NCBI GenBank assembly: GCA_900314885.1
Contig: OMWY01000005.1
Span: forward strand, 49,481-113,480
Reading direction: 5' to 3'
Length of the DNA: 64,000 nt
From: an uncultured Eubacteriales bacterium
Lineage (GTDB): Bacteria; Bacillota; Clostridia; Lachnospirales; Lachnospiraceae
Shown here: one piece after another, positions 35,181-43,918 of the stretch
Position numbering within the stretch: the stretch's first letter is position 1
Layout: every line of letters begins with the position of its first letter
Program-made: the position numbers and the translations under genes
The notes under the pieces: model-generated
What the model saw: only the letters and a program-made list of their open reading frames with translations
Told to the model about the DNA's origin: nothing
Databases searched by the model: none

Positions 35181-36737
35181 ATGGCAACAGTAGTAAAAAG
35201 CTTTACGATTGATGGGATAGATGCTATTCCTGTAGATATCGAGGCTACGACCTTAGATATAGGAGGAAATGTTTCATCAGTTTCTATTATCGGCCTTGGC
35301 GACCAGGCTGTGCGCGAAGCGGGTGATAGGCTTACGGCAGCCCTTATTCACAGTGGATATTTTATGCCGAGCGATAAGGTTATTCTTAATCTTGGCCCCG
35401 GCGACCTTAAAAAGCGAGGTTCTCATTATGATCTGGGAATGGCGGTTTCACTTCTCTCTGAGACAGGCCAGATTTCCCCAAGCCTTAATTTACGTGATTT
35501 TATATTTATTGGCGAGCTCTCCCTAAACGGAGTATTACGTCATGTGAACGGGGTTATTTCCATGGCGGCGGCAGCGGGAGGAACGTATAAATATATAGTT
35601 GTTCCGGACGAAAACGCACGGGAAGCGGCGATTATAGATAATATAAGGGTGATTGGTGTACACAGACTCCGCGATTTGACAGATATTCTTGAGGGAATTG
35701 TACCAATTGAAGCAGCTATTTTTCATAAGGAAAATGATTCTGATATAAATGAAGAGGAAATCCGGGCAAATAAATATGATGATGATTTTTCTGATGTGGT
35801 AGGTCAGGAGAAGGCCGTTTTCGGGGCGCTTTACGCAGCCGCGGGAGGTCATAACATGCTTATGATAGGTGAGCCCGGCTGCGGCAAGAGCATGATTGCT
35901 AAGCGTATAGCGGGGATACTGCCTCCTATGACTGATGAAGAATCAATGGAGACCACCAGAATACACAGCATCGCCGGAACATATAACGCCATGAGGAACC
36001 TGATGAGAAGGCGGCCCTTCAGAGCCCCTCATAATAATATTTCCATGAACGCCCTTATCGGAGGCGGGCACGACGCTATGCCGGGAGAAATTACGCTTGC
36101 TCATAATGGTGTTTTATTTCTCGATGAATTATTTGAATTTTCAAAGCATACCCTGGAAGCGTTGAGACAGCCCCTCGAGGACAAAATCGTAACCGTTTCG
36201 AGAGTTAACCGCACGAATATTTTTCCCGCGAATTTTATGCTTGTGGCTGCGACAAATCCCTGTCCATGTGGTTATTATCCGGGGAGCAGGTGCCGTTGCA
36301 CGCCTAAGGAAGTATTTAATTACAGGAAGCAGATGTCGGGTCCTATTATGGAGCGAATCGATATAAATGTAAATATGCATCCGATAGGTTTGAATATCAC
36401 GCCCGGAAGAAAAGAAAATAAGTCGTCAAAGACAAGGTCTTCAGCTGAATTAAGAGAAAGAGTCGTTAATGCGAGAAGGATGCAGGCGGAAAGATTTAAG
36501 GGAATTCCCGGTGTCACCTGTAATGCCCAGATGACTGACGCCATGCTTGACGATTTCTGCCCTCTTGACTCTGAAGGCGCGAGAAGGCTTGAGCGGGCCG
36601 CCCTTATGAATAGCTACAGCCCGAGAATGGTTAAGAGAACGTTACGCCTTGCCAGAACCATAGCCGATGTCAGGGAGCATGAGAATATCATGGCGGAAGA
36701 TGTCAAAGAAGCGTGCTCACTGAAGGTAAATTTATAA
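35181..36737 (+). CDS. comM: YifB/ComM family Mg-chelatase-like AAA ATPase
   Basis: ComM is a hexameric helicase that promotes branch migration during natural transformation. I chose the ATG at 35181 (MATVVKSFTIDGIDAIPVDIE), the canonical start; upstream in-frame ATG codons give a hydrophobic extension unlike the family. The N-terminal domain carries the S5/Lon-like fold, Walker A is GEPGCGKSM (near residue 231), Walker B is VLFLDELFEF (near 313) and the zinc-like CPCGYYPGSRCRC segment follows near 360. No strong Shine-Dalgarno sequence is seen. Confidence 0.92.
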   Translation: MATVVKSFTIDGIDAIPVDIEATTLDIGGNVSSVSIIGLGDQAVREAGDRLTAALIHSGYFMPSDKVILNLGPGDLKKRGSHYDLGMAVSLLSETGQISPSLNLRDFIFIGELSLNGVLRHVNGVISMAAAAGGTYKYIVVPDENAREAAIIDNIRVIGVHRLRDLTDILEGIVPIEAAIFHKENDSDINEEEIRANKYDDDFSDVVGQEKAVFGALYAAAGGHNMLMIGEPGCGKSMIAKRIAGILPPMTDEESMETTRIHSIAGTYNAMRNLMRRRPFRAPHNNISMNALIGGGHDAMPGEITLAHNGVLFLDELFEFSKHTLEALRQPLEDKIVTVSRVNRTNIFPANFMLVAATNPCPCGYYPGSRCRCTPKEVFNYRKQMSGPIMERIDINVNMHPIGLNITPGRKENKSSKTRSSAELRERVVNARRMQAERFKGIPGVTCNAQMTDAMLDDFCPLDSEGARRLERAALMNSYSPRMVKRTLRLARTIADVREHENIMAEDVKEACSLKVNL

Positions 36738-36763
36738 TAAAATCGAAAGCTATATTTTGCTAA

Positions 36764-36846
36764 AACAAAGGCGGTTAACTTTCAACCACGAGTTGAAGGA
36801 TTATCTGCCTTTTTGTATTGACTTTTTATTGAGGAAAATGTAAAAT
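36764..36846 (+). promoter_or_regulatory. Terminator of comM followed by the promoter of the Hsp70-AAA gene
   Basis: An imperfect hairpin (AAAGGC...GCCTTTTT with an inner TTCAAC/GTTGAA stem) ends near 36815. TTGACT (36818-36823) and TAAAAT (36841-36846) follow with a 17-base spacing. GGAGGAG precedes the ATG at 36899. Confidence 0.7.
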
Positions 36847-36898
36847 ATTTCTAAACAATGTGTGCTATACACATTCACATCTTCATAGGAGGAGAACT

Positions 36899-39800
36899 AT
36901 GGTAGCAGGAATTGACTTGGGTACTACAAATTCGGCAATTGCCGTTATTCGTGATGGAAAAGCCGAGATTATTCCTAACGCAGACGGGGACAGGACTACT
37001 CCGTCTGTTGTCATGATAGATGGAGATGATGTAATAGTAGGAGAAGAAGCCAAGAACAATATAACGTCAGCCCCGCTTAATGTCTGCCAGTTTGTAAAGA
37101 GAAAGATAGGAGATATTGGATGGATGTTCCGTCCGAAGAACGGAAGGCAGATGACAAGCGAGGAAATCTCAGCAAGGATTCTCAAAAAGGTAACAGAAGA
37201 CGCAGAGGCAGCCTGCGATATGAAGATTGACGACGTCGTTATCACCGTGCCGGCGTATTTTGATGACGCCAGAAGACTTGCGACAAAGCAGGCAGGTGAA
37301 ATCGCGGGATTAAACGTGATTGGCCTTGTGAATGAACCTACTGCCGCCGCCATTGGCTATGCTTACGGTTCAAATATTATTGATGGAAATGTAATGGTAT
37401 ATGATCTAGGCGGTGGTACATTTGATGTTACTGTGTTAAAATTATCAGATAACATGAGAAAAGCTGAGATTCTATCTTCAGCCGGTGACAGAAATCTTGG
37501 TGGATTTGATTTCGACAATTTTATTATAGGGAAGTTTGATGATGAATTCCGGAATAAATTTGGCTTTTCTATAGAAGAGGATAAAGAGGCATCCGGAGAT
37601 CTAAAAGAAAAAGCGGAGGAAGCTAAGATCTCATTATCAACACGTGATAAGACAAGTTTTTCCGTGACATCATTTCTCAAGCAGAGAAATAATCTCAGAT
37701 TTGAAATAACAAGGGAAGAATTCGAAGATATGATAAAGCCATTTGTCGAGAAGACAGGAAGGCTTATGAAGCAGGCCATGTCAGACGCCAACCTTTCATG
37801 GGGTGATATAAAAGAAATATTCATTACCGGCGGGTCAACCAGAATTCCGTTAGTGCAGGCGTATATAAAGGAAATTTCGGGCATAGAACCCAGCCATGCT
37901 CTGAATCCGGACGAGGCTGTTGCAATAGGCGCGGCTTACTATGCGGATATAATTAAATCCAAGAATAATGATACTTTGCCTGAATCAGGGAAAAACGTAG
38001 TTGTAAGAGACATCTGCAACCATTCGCTTGGAATAATTGCATTAGATAATGGGAATGATGAGAAAGCATTTAAGCATATTTTAAAGGGAAGTCATTTGCC
38101 TGCTTCCGGCAAAGGGACTGTTTTTCCCCTTTATGATAATCAGAATGAATTTATTATAGATGTGTTTGAAGGTGAGTCTGAAGATCCCAAATATGTTGAA
38201 ATTATTGGCAAGGCTCATATAGATTTTGCCCCTCGAAAGAGAACTGACGGCGTAATCGTAACTTTTTATTATGATGTGGACGGAATTATTCATGTCTATT
38301 TAACTGACGATGTTACTAAGGAGAGCATGGGTGAGTTCGCGATTGACAGGAAAAGTAATTTATCCGCTGACCGGATAATAGAAATAAAGCGAGAAATAAA
38401 CCCCGGAAGACAGCAAAGAGATCATAGGGAAGATGATGAATCAGAAAGTGATAAAGAGATTAGTGAGTCTAACGGACGAGGAATACCAACTGAAGAAAAT
38501 ATAGACGACTCAGAACTTCCACCGGAAGAGCAGCTTGACAGAATGATAGGCCTTGAATCAGTAAAAGAGGAAGTGAAAGGAATAATTGCGGTACAGGAAT
38601 ATGATAAGGCAAGAAAAAAAGAACTGAATATAGATTATAGGTCTGAGGGTTCACTCCATTTGGTATTTGAGGGCAATCCCGGAACCGGCAAGACTACAGT
38701 AGCGAATATACTGTATAAAATATTGAAGGAGAGAGGCGTTCTTTCTGAAAATGGGCAATTTGTATCCGTAGGTAGATCTGAGATAGTTGGTCAGTATCTT
38801 GGCGAAACCGCTCGTAATGTAGAAAAACTTTTCAAGAAAGCGAACGGCGGCCTGCTTTTTATTGATGAAGCATACAGCCTTATCTCAAGTGATAACGACC
38901 CATTTGGAAAAGAAGCTGTAGATGCTCTGGTACAGTGGACTGAAGCAACAAAAGATAATGTGATGGTTGTTTTAGCTGGTTACACTGACGAGATGGAAAA
39001 TTTCCTTGACACAAACCCGGGGTTAGCATCGCGTTTTCCCAAAAGGCAGAGAATCATTTTCCCGGATTATTCTGATGAGGAACTGCTTGAGATTGCGAAA
39101 CTGAAGGCCGGTGATCAGTACTATTCATTTACGGGTGAAGGAGAAATAGCGTTTCTGAATCTTATAAGACACGCCAAGGCTGAAAGGCACTTTGGAAATG
39201 GAAGAGAAGTAAGGAACATTTTACAGGACGCGAAGATGAACAAAGCGCTGAACCTGCAAAAACATGGACTTTCAAAGTCATACCTGTCTCTGCTTACGCC
39301 AGAAGACTTTGGAGTGGACATAAGTATAAGCGTAGAAGATAGCGCTTCGGAAGTCTTAGCTGAACTCGACAGGATGATTGGTTTAAATGACGTGAAATAT
39401 GAAATAAGATCGATTCTTGCCATGATAAAATACCAGAAGGAGGATGAGGAACGCCACGGTCTTAATGCGAATCAGCTGTCTGTCATGAGAAATCTTTGCT
39501 TTGTGGGAAATCCCGGGACAGGGAAAACCACTGTGGCGAAGTTATATGCTAAACTCCTCACTTCAATAGGAGCTATAGGCAGTGAAAATGTTCAGATAGT
39601 TTCAAGAGCTGATCTCGTTGGAGCCTACCAGGGTCATACAGCTATGAAGACAAGAGCGGTATGTGAAAAGGCGTATAACGGAGTCCTCTTTGTGGATGAG
39701 TCATATTCATTGGTGGATGGCGACCATGATTCGTTTGGGAAGGAAGCCCTTGCTGAGCTTATCCAGCAAATGGAGAATAATAAGGACAGAATGACGGTAA

Positions 39801-40156
39801 TATTGGCCGGATACAAGCGAGAGATGGAAGAATTCATGAATGTTAATTCCGGCCTTAAAAGGAGAATTTCTGAGTTCGTGGAGTTCCCTGATTATAACGA
39901 GAACGAACTGTACGATATCTTTTGCTATTTTGCTAAGGACAGAAACAGGATATTAGCGGAGGACGCTAAGAGGAAAGTAAAGGAGACAATAAAGAAAATG
40001 TATGCGTCCCGAGACGCAAACTTCGGTAACGCCGGAGACATAAGAAATCTGTTCGAGAAAGCAGACAGGAATATGATAGTGCGTGTCACAGGAAAATCCG
40101 GAACCATGAATGATGATGAAAGGAGAAAGATAACGGCAGATGACATATCATTATGA
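36899..40156 (+). CDS. Hsp70 (DnaK-like) fused to two CbxX/CfqX-type AAA+ domains
   Basis: The 1085-residue protein begins with a DnaK-type ATPase domain: GIDLGTTNSAIAV at residue 4, VPAYFDDARRLATKQAGEIAGL near 118, YDLGGGTFDVTVL near 170, ITGGSTRIPLV near 310. A shortened substrate-binding region (385-500) and an acidic linker (505-545) follow. Two AAA+ modules of the CbxX/EccA class complete it, with Walker A GNPGTGKTT near 590 and 870 and Walker B GLLFIDEAYSL and GVLFVDESYSL. I chose the ATG at 36899 because GGAGGAG precedes it. CbxX-type AAA domains occur in type VII EccA and rubisco activase. The fusion suggests a protein-remodelling machine; its client is unknown. Confidence 0.9.
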   Translation: MVAGIDLGTTNSAIAVIRDGKAEIIPNADGDRTTPSVVMIDGDDVIVGEEAKNNITSAPLNVCQFVKRKIGDIGWMFRPKNGRQMTSEEISARILKKVTEDAEAACDMKIDDVVITVPAYFDDARRLATKQAGEIAGLNVIGLVNEPTAAAIGYAYGSNIIDGNVMVYDLGGGTFDVTVLKLSDNMRKAEILSSAGDRNLGGFDFDNFIIGKFDDEFRNKFGFSIEEDKEASGDLKEKAEEAKISLSTRDKTSFSVTSFLKQRNNLRFEITREEFEDMIKPFVEKTGRLMKQAMSDANLSWGDIKEIFITGGSTRIPLVQAYIKEISGIEPSHALNPDEAVAIGAAYYADIIKSKNNDTLPESGKNVVVRDICNHSLGIIALDNGNDEKAFKHILKGSHLPASGKGTVFPLYDNQNEFIIDVFEGESEDPKYVEIIGKAHIDFAPRKRTDGVIVTFYYDVDGIIHVYLTDDVTKESMGEFAIDRKSNLSADRIIEIKREINPGRQQRDHREDDESESDKEISESNGRGIPTEENIDDSELPPEEQLDRMIGLESVKEEVKGIIAVQEYDKARKKELNIDYRSEGSLHLVFEGNPGTGKTTVANILYKILKERGVLSENGQFVSVGRSEIVGQYLGETARNVEKLFKKANGGLLFIDEAYSLISSDNDPFGKEAVDALVQWTEATKDNVMVVLAGYTDEMENFLDTNPGLASRFPKRQRIIFPDYSDEELLEIAKLKAGDQYYSFTGEGEIAFLNLIRHAKAERHFGNGREVRNILQDAKMNKALNLQKHGLSKSYLSLLTPEDFGVDISISVEDSASEVLAELDRMIGLNDVKYEIRSILAMIKYQKEDEERHGLNANQLSVMRNLCFVGNPGTGKTTVAKLYAKLLTSIGAIGSENVQIVSRADLVGAYQGHTAMKTRAVCEKAYNGVLFVDESYSLVDGDHDSFGKEALAELIQQMENNKDRMTVILAGYKREMEEFMNVNSGLKRRISEFVEFPDYNENELYDIFCYFAKDRNRILAEDAKRKVKETIKKMYASRDANFGNAGDIRNLFEKADRNMIVRVTGKSGTMNDDERRKITADDISL

Positions 40157-40403
40157 CTTCAAGCTGGATTACGGCGCTGACAGGCAAGAATTATTGTCTC
40201 AGATAGGCGAAGCTGAGCAGAATGTCAACATGCTCGTTAACTCCTATGACTCGACGAAGAGATCCAGGGCCGAACTGCAATATACATCTCTGGCTGAACT
40301 TGAAAAACTGATCCCGGAAAGCAACGTTTATCTGAGAGATTTTTCTTTTGTAATTGATACTATATATACTCTTTTGGTATCGGGGGGCATATCGCGATTA
40401 TAA
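40140..40403 (+). pseudogene. N-terminal part of a gene split by a frameshift in a G run
   Basis: The 87-residue frame overlaps the end of the Hsp70-AAA gene. It reads naturally (LSQIGEAEQNVNMLVNSYD...[15 protein letters not shown]) up to the GGGGGG run at 40382-40387 and then stops. Adding one G would join it in frame to the downstream ORF ([15 protein letters not shown]). The two ORFs were therefore probably one gene. The shift may be a real mutation, phase variation or a sequencing error. Confidence 0.6.
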
Positions 40404-41289
40404 AGACAAATTGCTTTTGGCTGTGCAGGGAAACGCAAATGACATTAAGGATATAGCTGAATTAGTTGATGACGCAAAGCTAAATGAACAATGGTATGAT
40501 TTTCTTTATGAGCTTTACCCGGAAATGAAGCCGATTCCTGAACCGGAACCGGAACCTGAACCGGAGCTTGCGCCGGAACCGGAAACTGAACCTGAGCCTG
40601 TACCTGCTCCGCAGCCGGAACCTGAGCCTGAGCCTGTACCTGTTCCACAACCGGAAAAATCAGTTGAGCCGGTAAAGGAAGAAAGCTCTGCGCAAAAGAA
40701 GCGTTCTCATGGTAAATTAATTAAAAGGATAATAATTTTTGCTATAATAGATATTATTTATCTGCAAACTTTCAGAAATGGAAGGCTGATGGGACCGTAT
40801 GCCACGGCGTATAAACAGAAGCTGTTAAGTACAGAAGAAGTGAAGAAGGAAGAGAATCCGGAAAAGGAATTTGTGAAGACCGGCACATACGTTATAAGTA
40901 AAATACAATTCCTTGGTGAACAGTGTATATATACAGTGTGGTTGTCTGCGGGTGATTACGTTCCTGTTCTCGCCGGAAGATTAAATAAGGAATTTGTAAA
41001 TTACTGGATAAGCGACAGCACAGGGAGAGTTTATAAAACCGGCGGCATGAATGGTCCTCTTGACTATGATTGCTTCTACGCACCCAAAACGGGTGTTTAC
41101 AGGATAACAGTAACTGACAATGGTGAAACCGGTGAATTCGAATTTGCGGTAGGCGACCCTATGAACGTAATAGATACATTTATGTATTATGTCAATGTGC
41201 CAATATTTACTCTGACCCGTGGAGTAATGCACACAGCCGAGAGGACTGTCACCGGGTGGCGGATGATAATAGAAGATTTGACGAGGTAA
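40354..41289 (+). CDS. C-terminal part of the split gene: PE-repeat linker, membrane helix and beta domain
   Basis: Natural sequence begins near 40388 ([19 protein letters not shown]). A proline-glutamate repeat tract (PEPEPEPE, about 40535-40665) follows, then a basic segment and a membrane helix ([16 protein letters not shown], near 40716-40765). A beta-rich extracytoplasmic domain resembles bacterial pre-peptidase-like domains ([20 protein letters not shown]...[19 protein letters not shown]). With the upstream part the intact protein would have about 382 residues. Coupling to the Hsp70-AAA gene suggests a membrane partner of that chaperone. Confidence 0.55.
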   Translation: MILYILFWYRGAYRDYKDKLLLAVQGNANDIKDIAELVDDAKLNEQWYDFLYELYPEMKPIPEPEPEPEPELAPEPETEPEPVPAPQPEPEPEPVPVPQPEKSVEPVKEESSAQKKRSHGKLIKRIIIFAIIDIIYLQTFRNGRLMGPYATAYKQKLLSTEEVKKEENPEKEFVKTGTYVISKIQFLGEQCIYTVWLSAGDYVPVLAGRLNKEFVNYWISDSTGRVYKTGGMNGPLDYDCFYAPKTGVYRITVTDNGETGEFEFAVGDPMNVIDTFMYYVNVPIFTLTRGVMHTAERTVTGWRMIIEDLTR

Positions 41290-41602
41290 GATGAAGAACT
41301 ACCGGAATGTCATGAGATTGCTGCTGATAGTGAGAGAAAAAAAGGATATAAAGTGATGAATACTCTTTTGGAGGAATTTAACGTGAACGAAGTAAAAAAA
41401 TATGTTTTGCCGGCGTACTGAGACTACTTTACCGCGACATAAATTTAAATCTTATTGTTGACAACAAATTTTGACAGTGTTAGAATTTCATATAATAAGT
41501 GCGTTAAGGCGGTTGAAGAAGCCTTGCTTGACACGGAAATAAATGTCGATATATCTTGATGAAGAGATAGGTCATTGAGGTGGGCTATCAGAGAGGAAGC
41601 AA
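41290..41602 (+). promoter_or_regulatory. Gap with promoter of the CRISPR-Cas operon and small gene remnants
   Basis: TTGACA (41458-41463) and TAGAAT (41481-41486) are 17 bases apart; a second TTGACA (41471) with TATAAT (41491) overlaps at 14-base spacing. Two short frames, at 41291 (21 codons) and 41356 (21 codons, with a GGAGG inside it), look like decayed gene ends. A GAGAGGAAG site precedes the cas6 ATG. Confidence 0.7.
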
Positions 41603-42553
41603 ATGGATACGTTTGATATCCGCTATCTGAGGTTAAAGGCAACGGTAAGAATGATAGAAGACTGTACCCTTCCAAAAGCGAAAGCATCAATGATACGAGG
41701 CGGTATAGGAGATATGTTGCTGAAGAAGTATTGTAACTTTGACGGCGATTGTGAAGACTGCAAGCTTTGTAAAGAATGCCCGGTACAGAACATTATGTAT
41801 TCAACGTTTGACAAGTTGCCTTCATTTATGGGGAAAAACGCTTCGCTTGGGTATATAGTCGAATGCGGCGACTATAGGGACAAATTTGATTCCGGTGATG
41901 AGTTTATCTTTTTCATAACTTTGTTTGGTAAAGCAATAAGTTATATAGACTCTATTGTTGTTGCCTTATACGATTTGGCTGGAGTGGGGCTAACAAAGCA
42001 GGCGAGTAAGTTCGATATAATGAGTATAGTAGGCAGACATGGCTATGACATACGAGGCGCAGATGGAAATCTTAACGCAATGGCATGTGAACCGGATGGT
42101 GTAGATAGGTATGTTAGGAGAAGGTATAAAGAACTGACGAGAAATGGTTGTATCACTGACCTAAAGATGGTATTCCAAAATGAAACTACCTTATCAGATA
42201 GAAAGCGCATGTTAACTGAATTTGAGGTGGAACCTTTCTTACGAGCTTTGATACTCAGAATTAACATTATGCGACAGTATGATTATGGATCTTCAGAAGG
42301 TATAGAGCTGTGGCATATGCCGGAACCATTACCTAAGATGGTATCACAGAAAGCTAGACCCATGGCTGTGCCCCGATATTCCGACAGAAAAAGTCAGAAA
42401 ATGTACTTAAAGGGAATAAAAGGGTCAATGACCCTTTCAAACGTATCAGAAGAATGGATAAAGCTTCTCCTTGCCGGTGAGGTACTGCATGTGGGCAAGA
42501 ATACAAGCTTTGGCTTTGGTAAGTATTTGGTAATAACAGAGGAGGATGAATAG
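41603..42553 (+). CDS. cas6: CRISPR-associated endoribonuclease Cas6
   Basis: Cas6 cuts the long CRISPR transcript at the 3' base of each repeat hairpin. The N-terminal ferredoxin-like domain has KASMIRGGIGDMLL followed by four cysteines (CEDCKLCKEC, residues 52-61). The C-terminal glycine-rich loop HVGKNTSFGFGKYLV lies at about residues 297-311. This matches the PF10040 Cas6 branch. The expected cleavage in this locus leaves an 8-nt AUUGAUAC handle. It is the first gene of the operon and abuts cmr1 with no gap. Confidence 0.88.
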   Translation: MDTFDIRYLRLKATVRMIEDCTLPKAKASMIRGGIGDMLLKKYCNFDGDCEDCKLCKECPVQNIMYSTFDKLPSFMGKNASLGYIVECGDYRDKFDSGDEFIFFITLFGKAISYIDSIVVALYDLAGVGLTKQASKFDIMSIVGRHGYDIRGADGNLNAMACEPDGVDRYVRRRYKELTRNGCITDLKMVFQNETTLSDRKRMLTEFEVEPFLRALILRINIMRQYDYGSSEGIELWHMPEPLPKMVSQKARPMAVPRYSDRKSQKMYLKGIKGSMTLSNVSEEWIKLLLAGEVLHVGKNTSFGFGKYLVITEEDE

Positions 42554-43918
42554 ATGAGTAAGTTCAAATGTGAGGTTACTCTGCAGCAGGTTACGCCGAT
42601 GATTCACTTCCAGGCGGAAGACTACGGCGCTTGCCTGCGGGCAACAGATGTTAAACCCAGACTGGATTCATTTCTGCTGGAGCATGCCGATATCAAAAAA
42701 TCATGGTTTATTGATAAGAGTAAGAATGATGCCCTTGATTATCGGATGACGATTTCCATTGGAAATGCTCCAAAGGCGTCAATCACGACCTATAGACAGT
42801 CCGAGCTTGAAAGGATGAAGCGCAAGAGTGACAACGAAACCACTCGATATATTGATACGGTTCTTTCCAAAATTGAGAATGAATATCCAGCATATATAGA
42901 TAAAAAGACGCAAAGCAATCCCAAATCGTTCTTTGGGAACATGGTTGGCGGTTATGGGACAGAGAAGGTTGATGCAATCTCATCAGAGTATCGTGAGGGC
43001 ATACAATTTACAACGCCGATATCAATAACTTTGTTTTCGGCGCATACGGATCTTTTGAATTGCTTGAAAGATAATATTGAGGGTTTCTTCCTAATTAATA
43101 ATTTCGGAACCAGGTCGGATAAGGGCCTGGGTAGTTTCTATGTGAAAGCAATTGATGGAGATCCTGTTGATGAATCACGGATTGAAGATAAGATTACGGA
43201 TGCGGCAAAATCTCCGGTATATGTGATCAACTCCGGCTCAAATGCACTGGAAGTTATCCGATTGATTTATGCTTTTATGAAGGGCGGGATCAACTACACA
43301 ACAAAACCGGATAGCCCGGACGATTACTTTAAAGGTTTTATCTACAGATATTTCTTTAAGAATGGAGGATATTATAAAAAGAAATCAGAATCCCGTATTC
43401 CTAGAAATGATAAGGCTTTTATGAAGCGGGAACTTTTTCGAGACGGAAAAGCTTTAGACGATAATGACGAATCTGAAGATAGAGATAAAGCCGGCTATGA
43501 CAATGCAACTTATCTCTATATACGGGCTATGCTTGGTGTTCCTGATTATATGGAATTCCGGGATTCCAAGAGAAAAGGAAAGGTGAATATTGCTGCGGTA
43601 GACAAATCCGTAGAGAGAGTTCCGTCACCCATACTTTTTAAGGTATTGCCTGACCGTATATATATCATTCCTGGACAGATTGACAAGAGAGTCAGAGGAG
43701 CCACTTTTGAATTTTCAAAAAATGGACCGGCAAAGAAGATCTCTACTCCGGCTGATTTTGACTTAATAGATTTTTTGGATTCCTTTATGGAAGATTTTAA
43801 CGATAAAAAATCTCCTAAATGTGGCTCCATAGGTATAAAAGATGCAAAGAGCAAAGATATTGCAAAGATAAAGAACTGCACGATAGAAAAGATCAAATAC
43901 AAGGGAGGAGAGGTTTGA
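42554..43918 (+). CDS. cmr1: Type III-B RAMP protein Cmr1
   Basis: Cmr1 caps the Cmr complex at the crRNA 3' end. The 454-residue protein has two RAMP-like halves, with VTLQQVTPMIHFQAEDYGACLRATDVK at the start and the glycine-rich loop FLINNFGTRSDKGLGSFYV near residue 178. Its position directly before cas10, with cmr3-6 following in order, supports the assignment more than sequence similarity, which is weak. It ends in a TGATG overlap with cas10. Confidence 0.8.
   Translation: MSKFKCEVTLQQVTPMIHFQAEDYGACLRATDVKPRLDSFLLEHADIKKSWFIDKSKNDALDYRMTISIGNAPKASITTYRQSELERMKRKSDNETTRYIDTVLSKIENEYPAYIDKKTQSNPKSFFGNMVGGYGTEKVDAISSEYREGIQFTTPISITLFSAHTDLLNCLKDNIEGFFLINNFGTRSDKGLGSFYVKAIDGDPVDESRIEDKITDAAKSPVYVINSGSNALEVIRLIYAFMKGGINYTTKPDSPDDYFKGFIYRYFFKNGGYYKKKSESRIPRNDKAFMKRELFRDGKALDDNDESEDRDKAGYDNATYLYIRAMLGVPDYMEFRDSKRKGKVNIAAVDKSVERVPSPILFKVLPDRIYIIPGQIDKRVRGATFEFSKNGPAKKISTPADFDLIDFLDSFMEDFNDKKSPKCGSIGIKDAKSKDIAKIKNCTIEKIKYKGGEV

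Noticed and set aside
40445..40648. Minus-strand ORF rich in Val, Gln and Ala
   Set aside because: It is the complement of the PE-repeat coding tract on the + strand.
41290..41602. Toxin-antitoxin pair in the gap before cas6
   Set aside because: The two short frames are about 21 codons each and lack recognisable domains; they look like gene ends.
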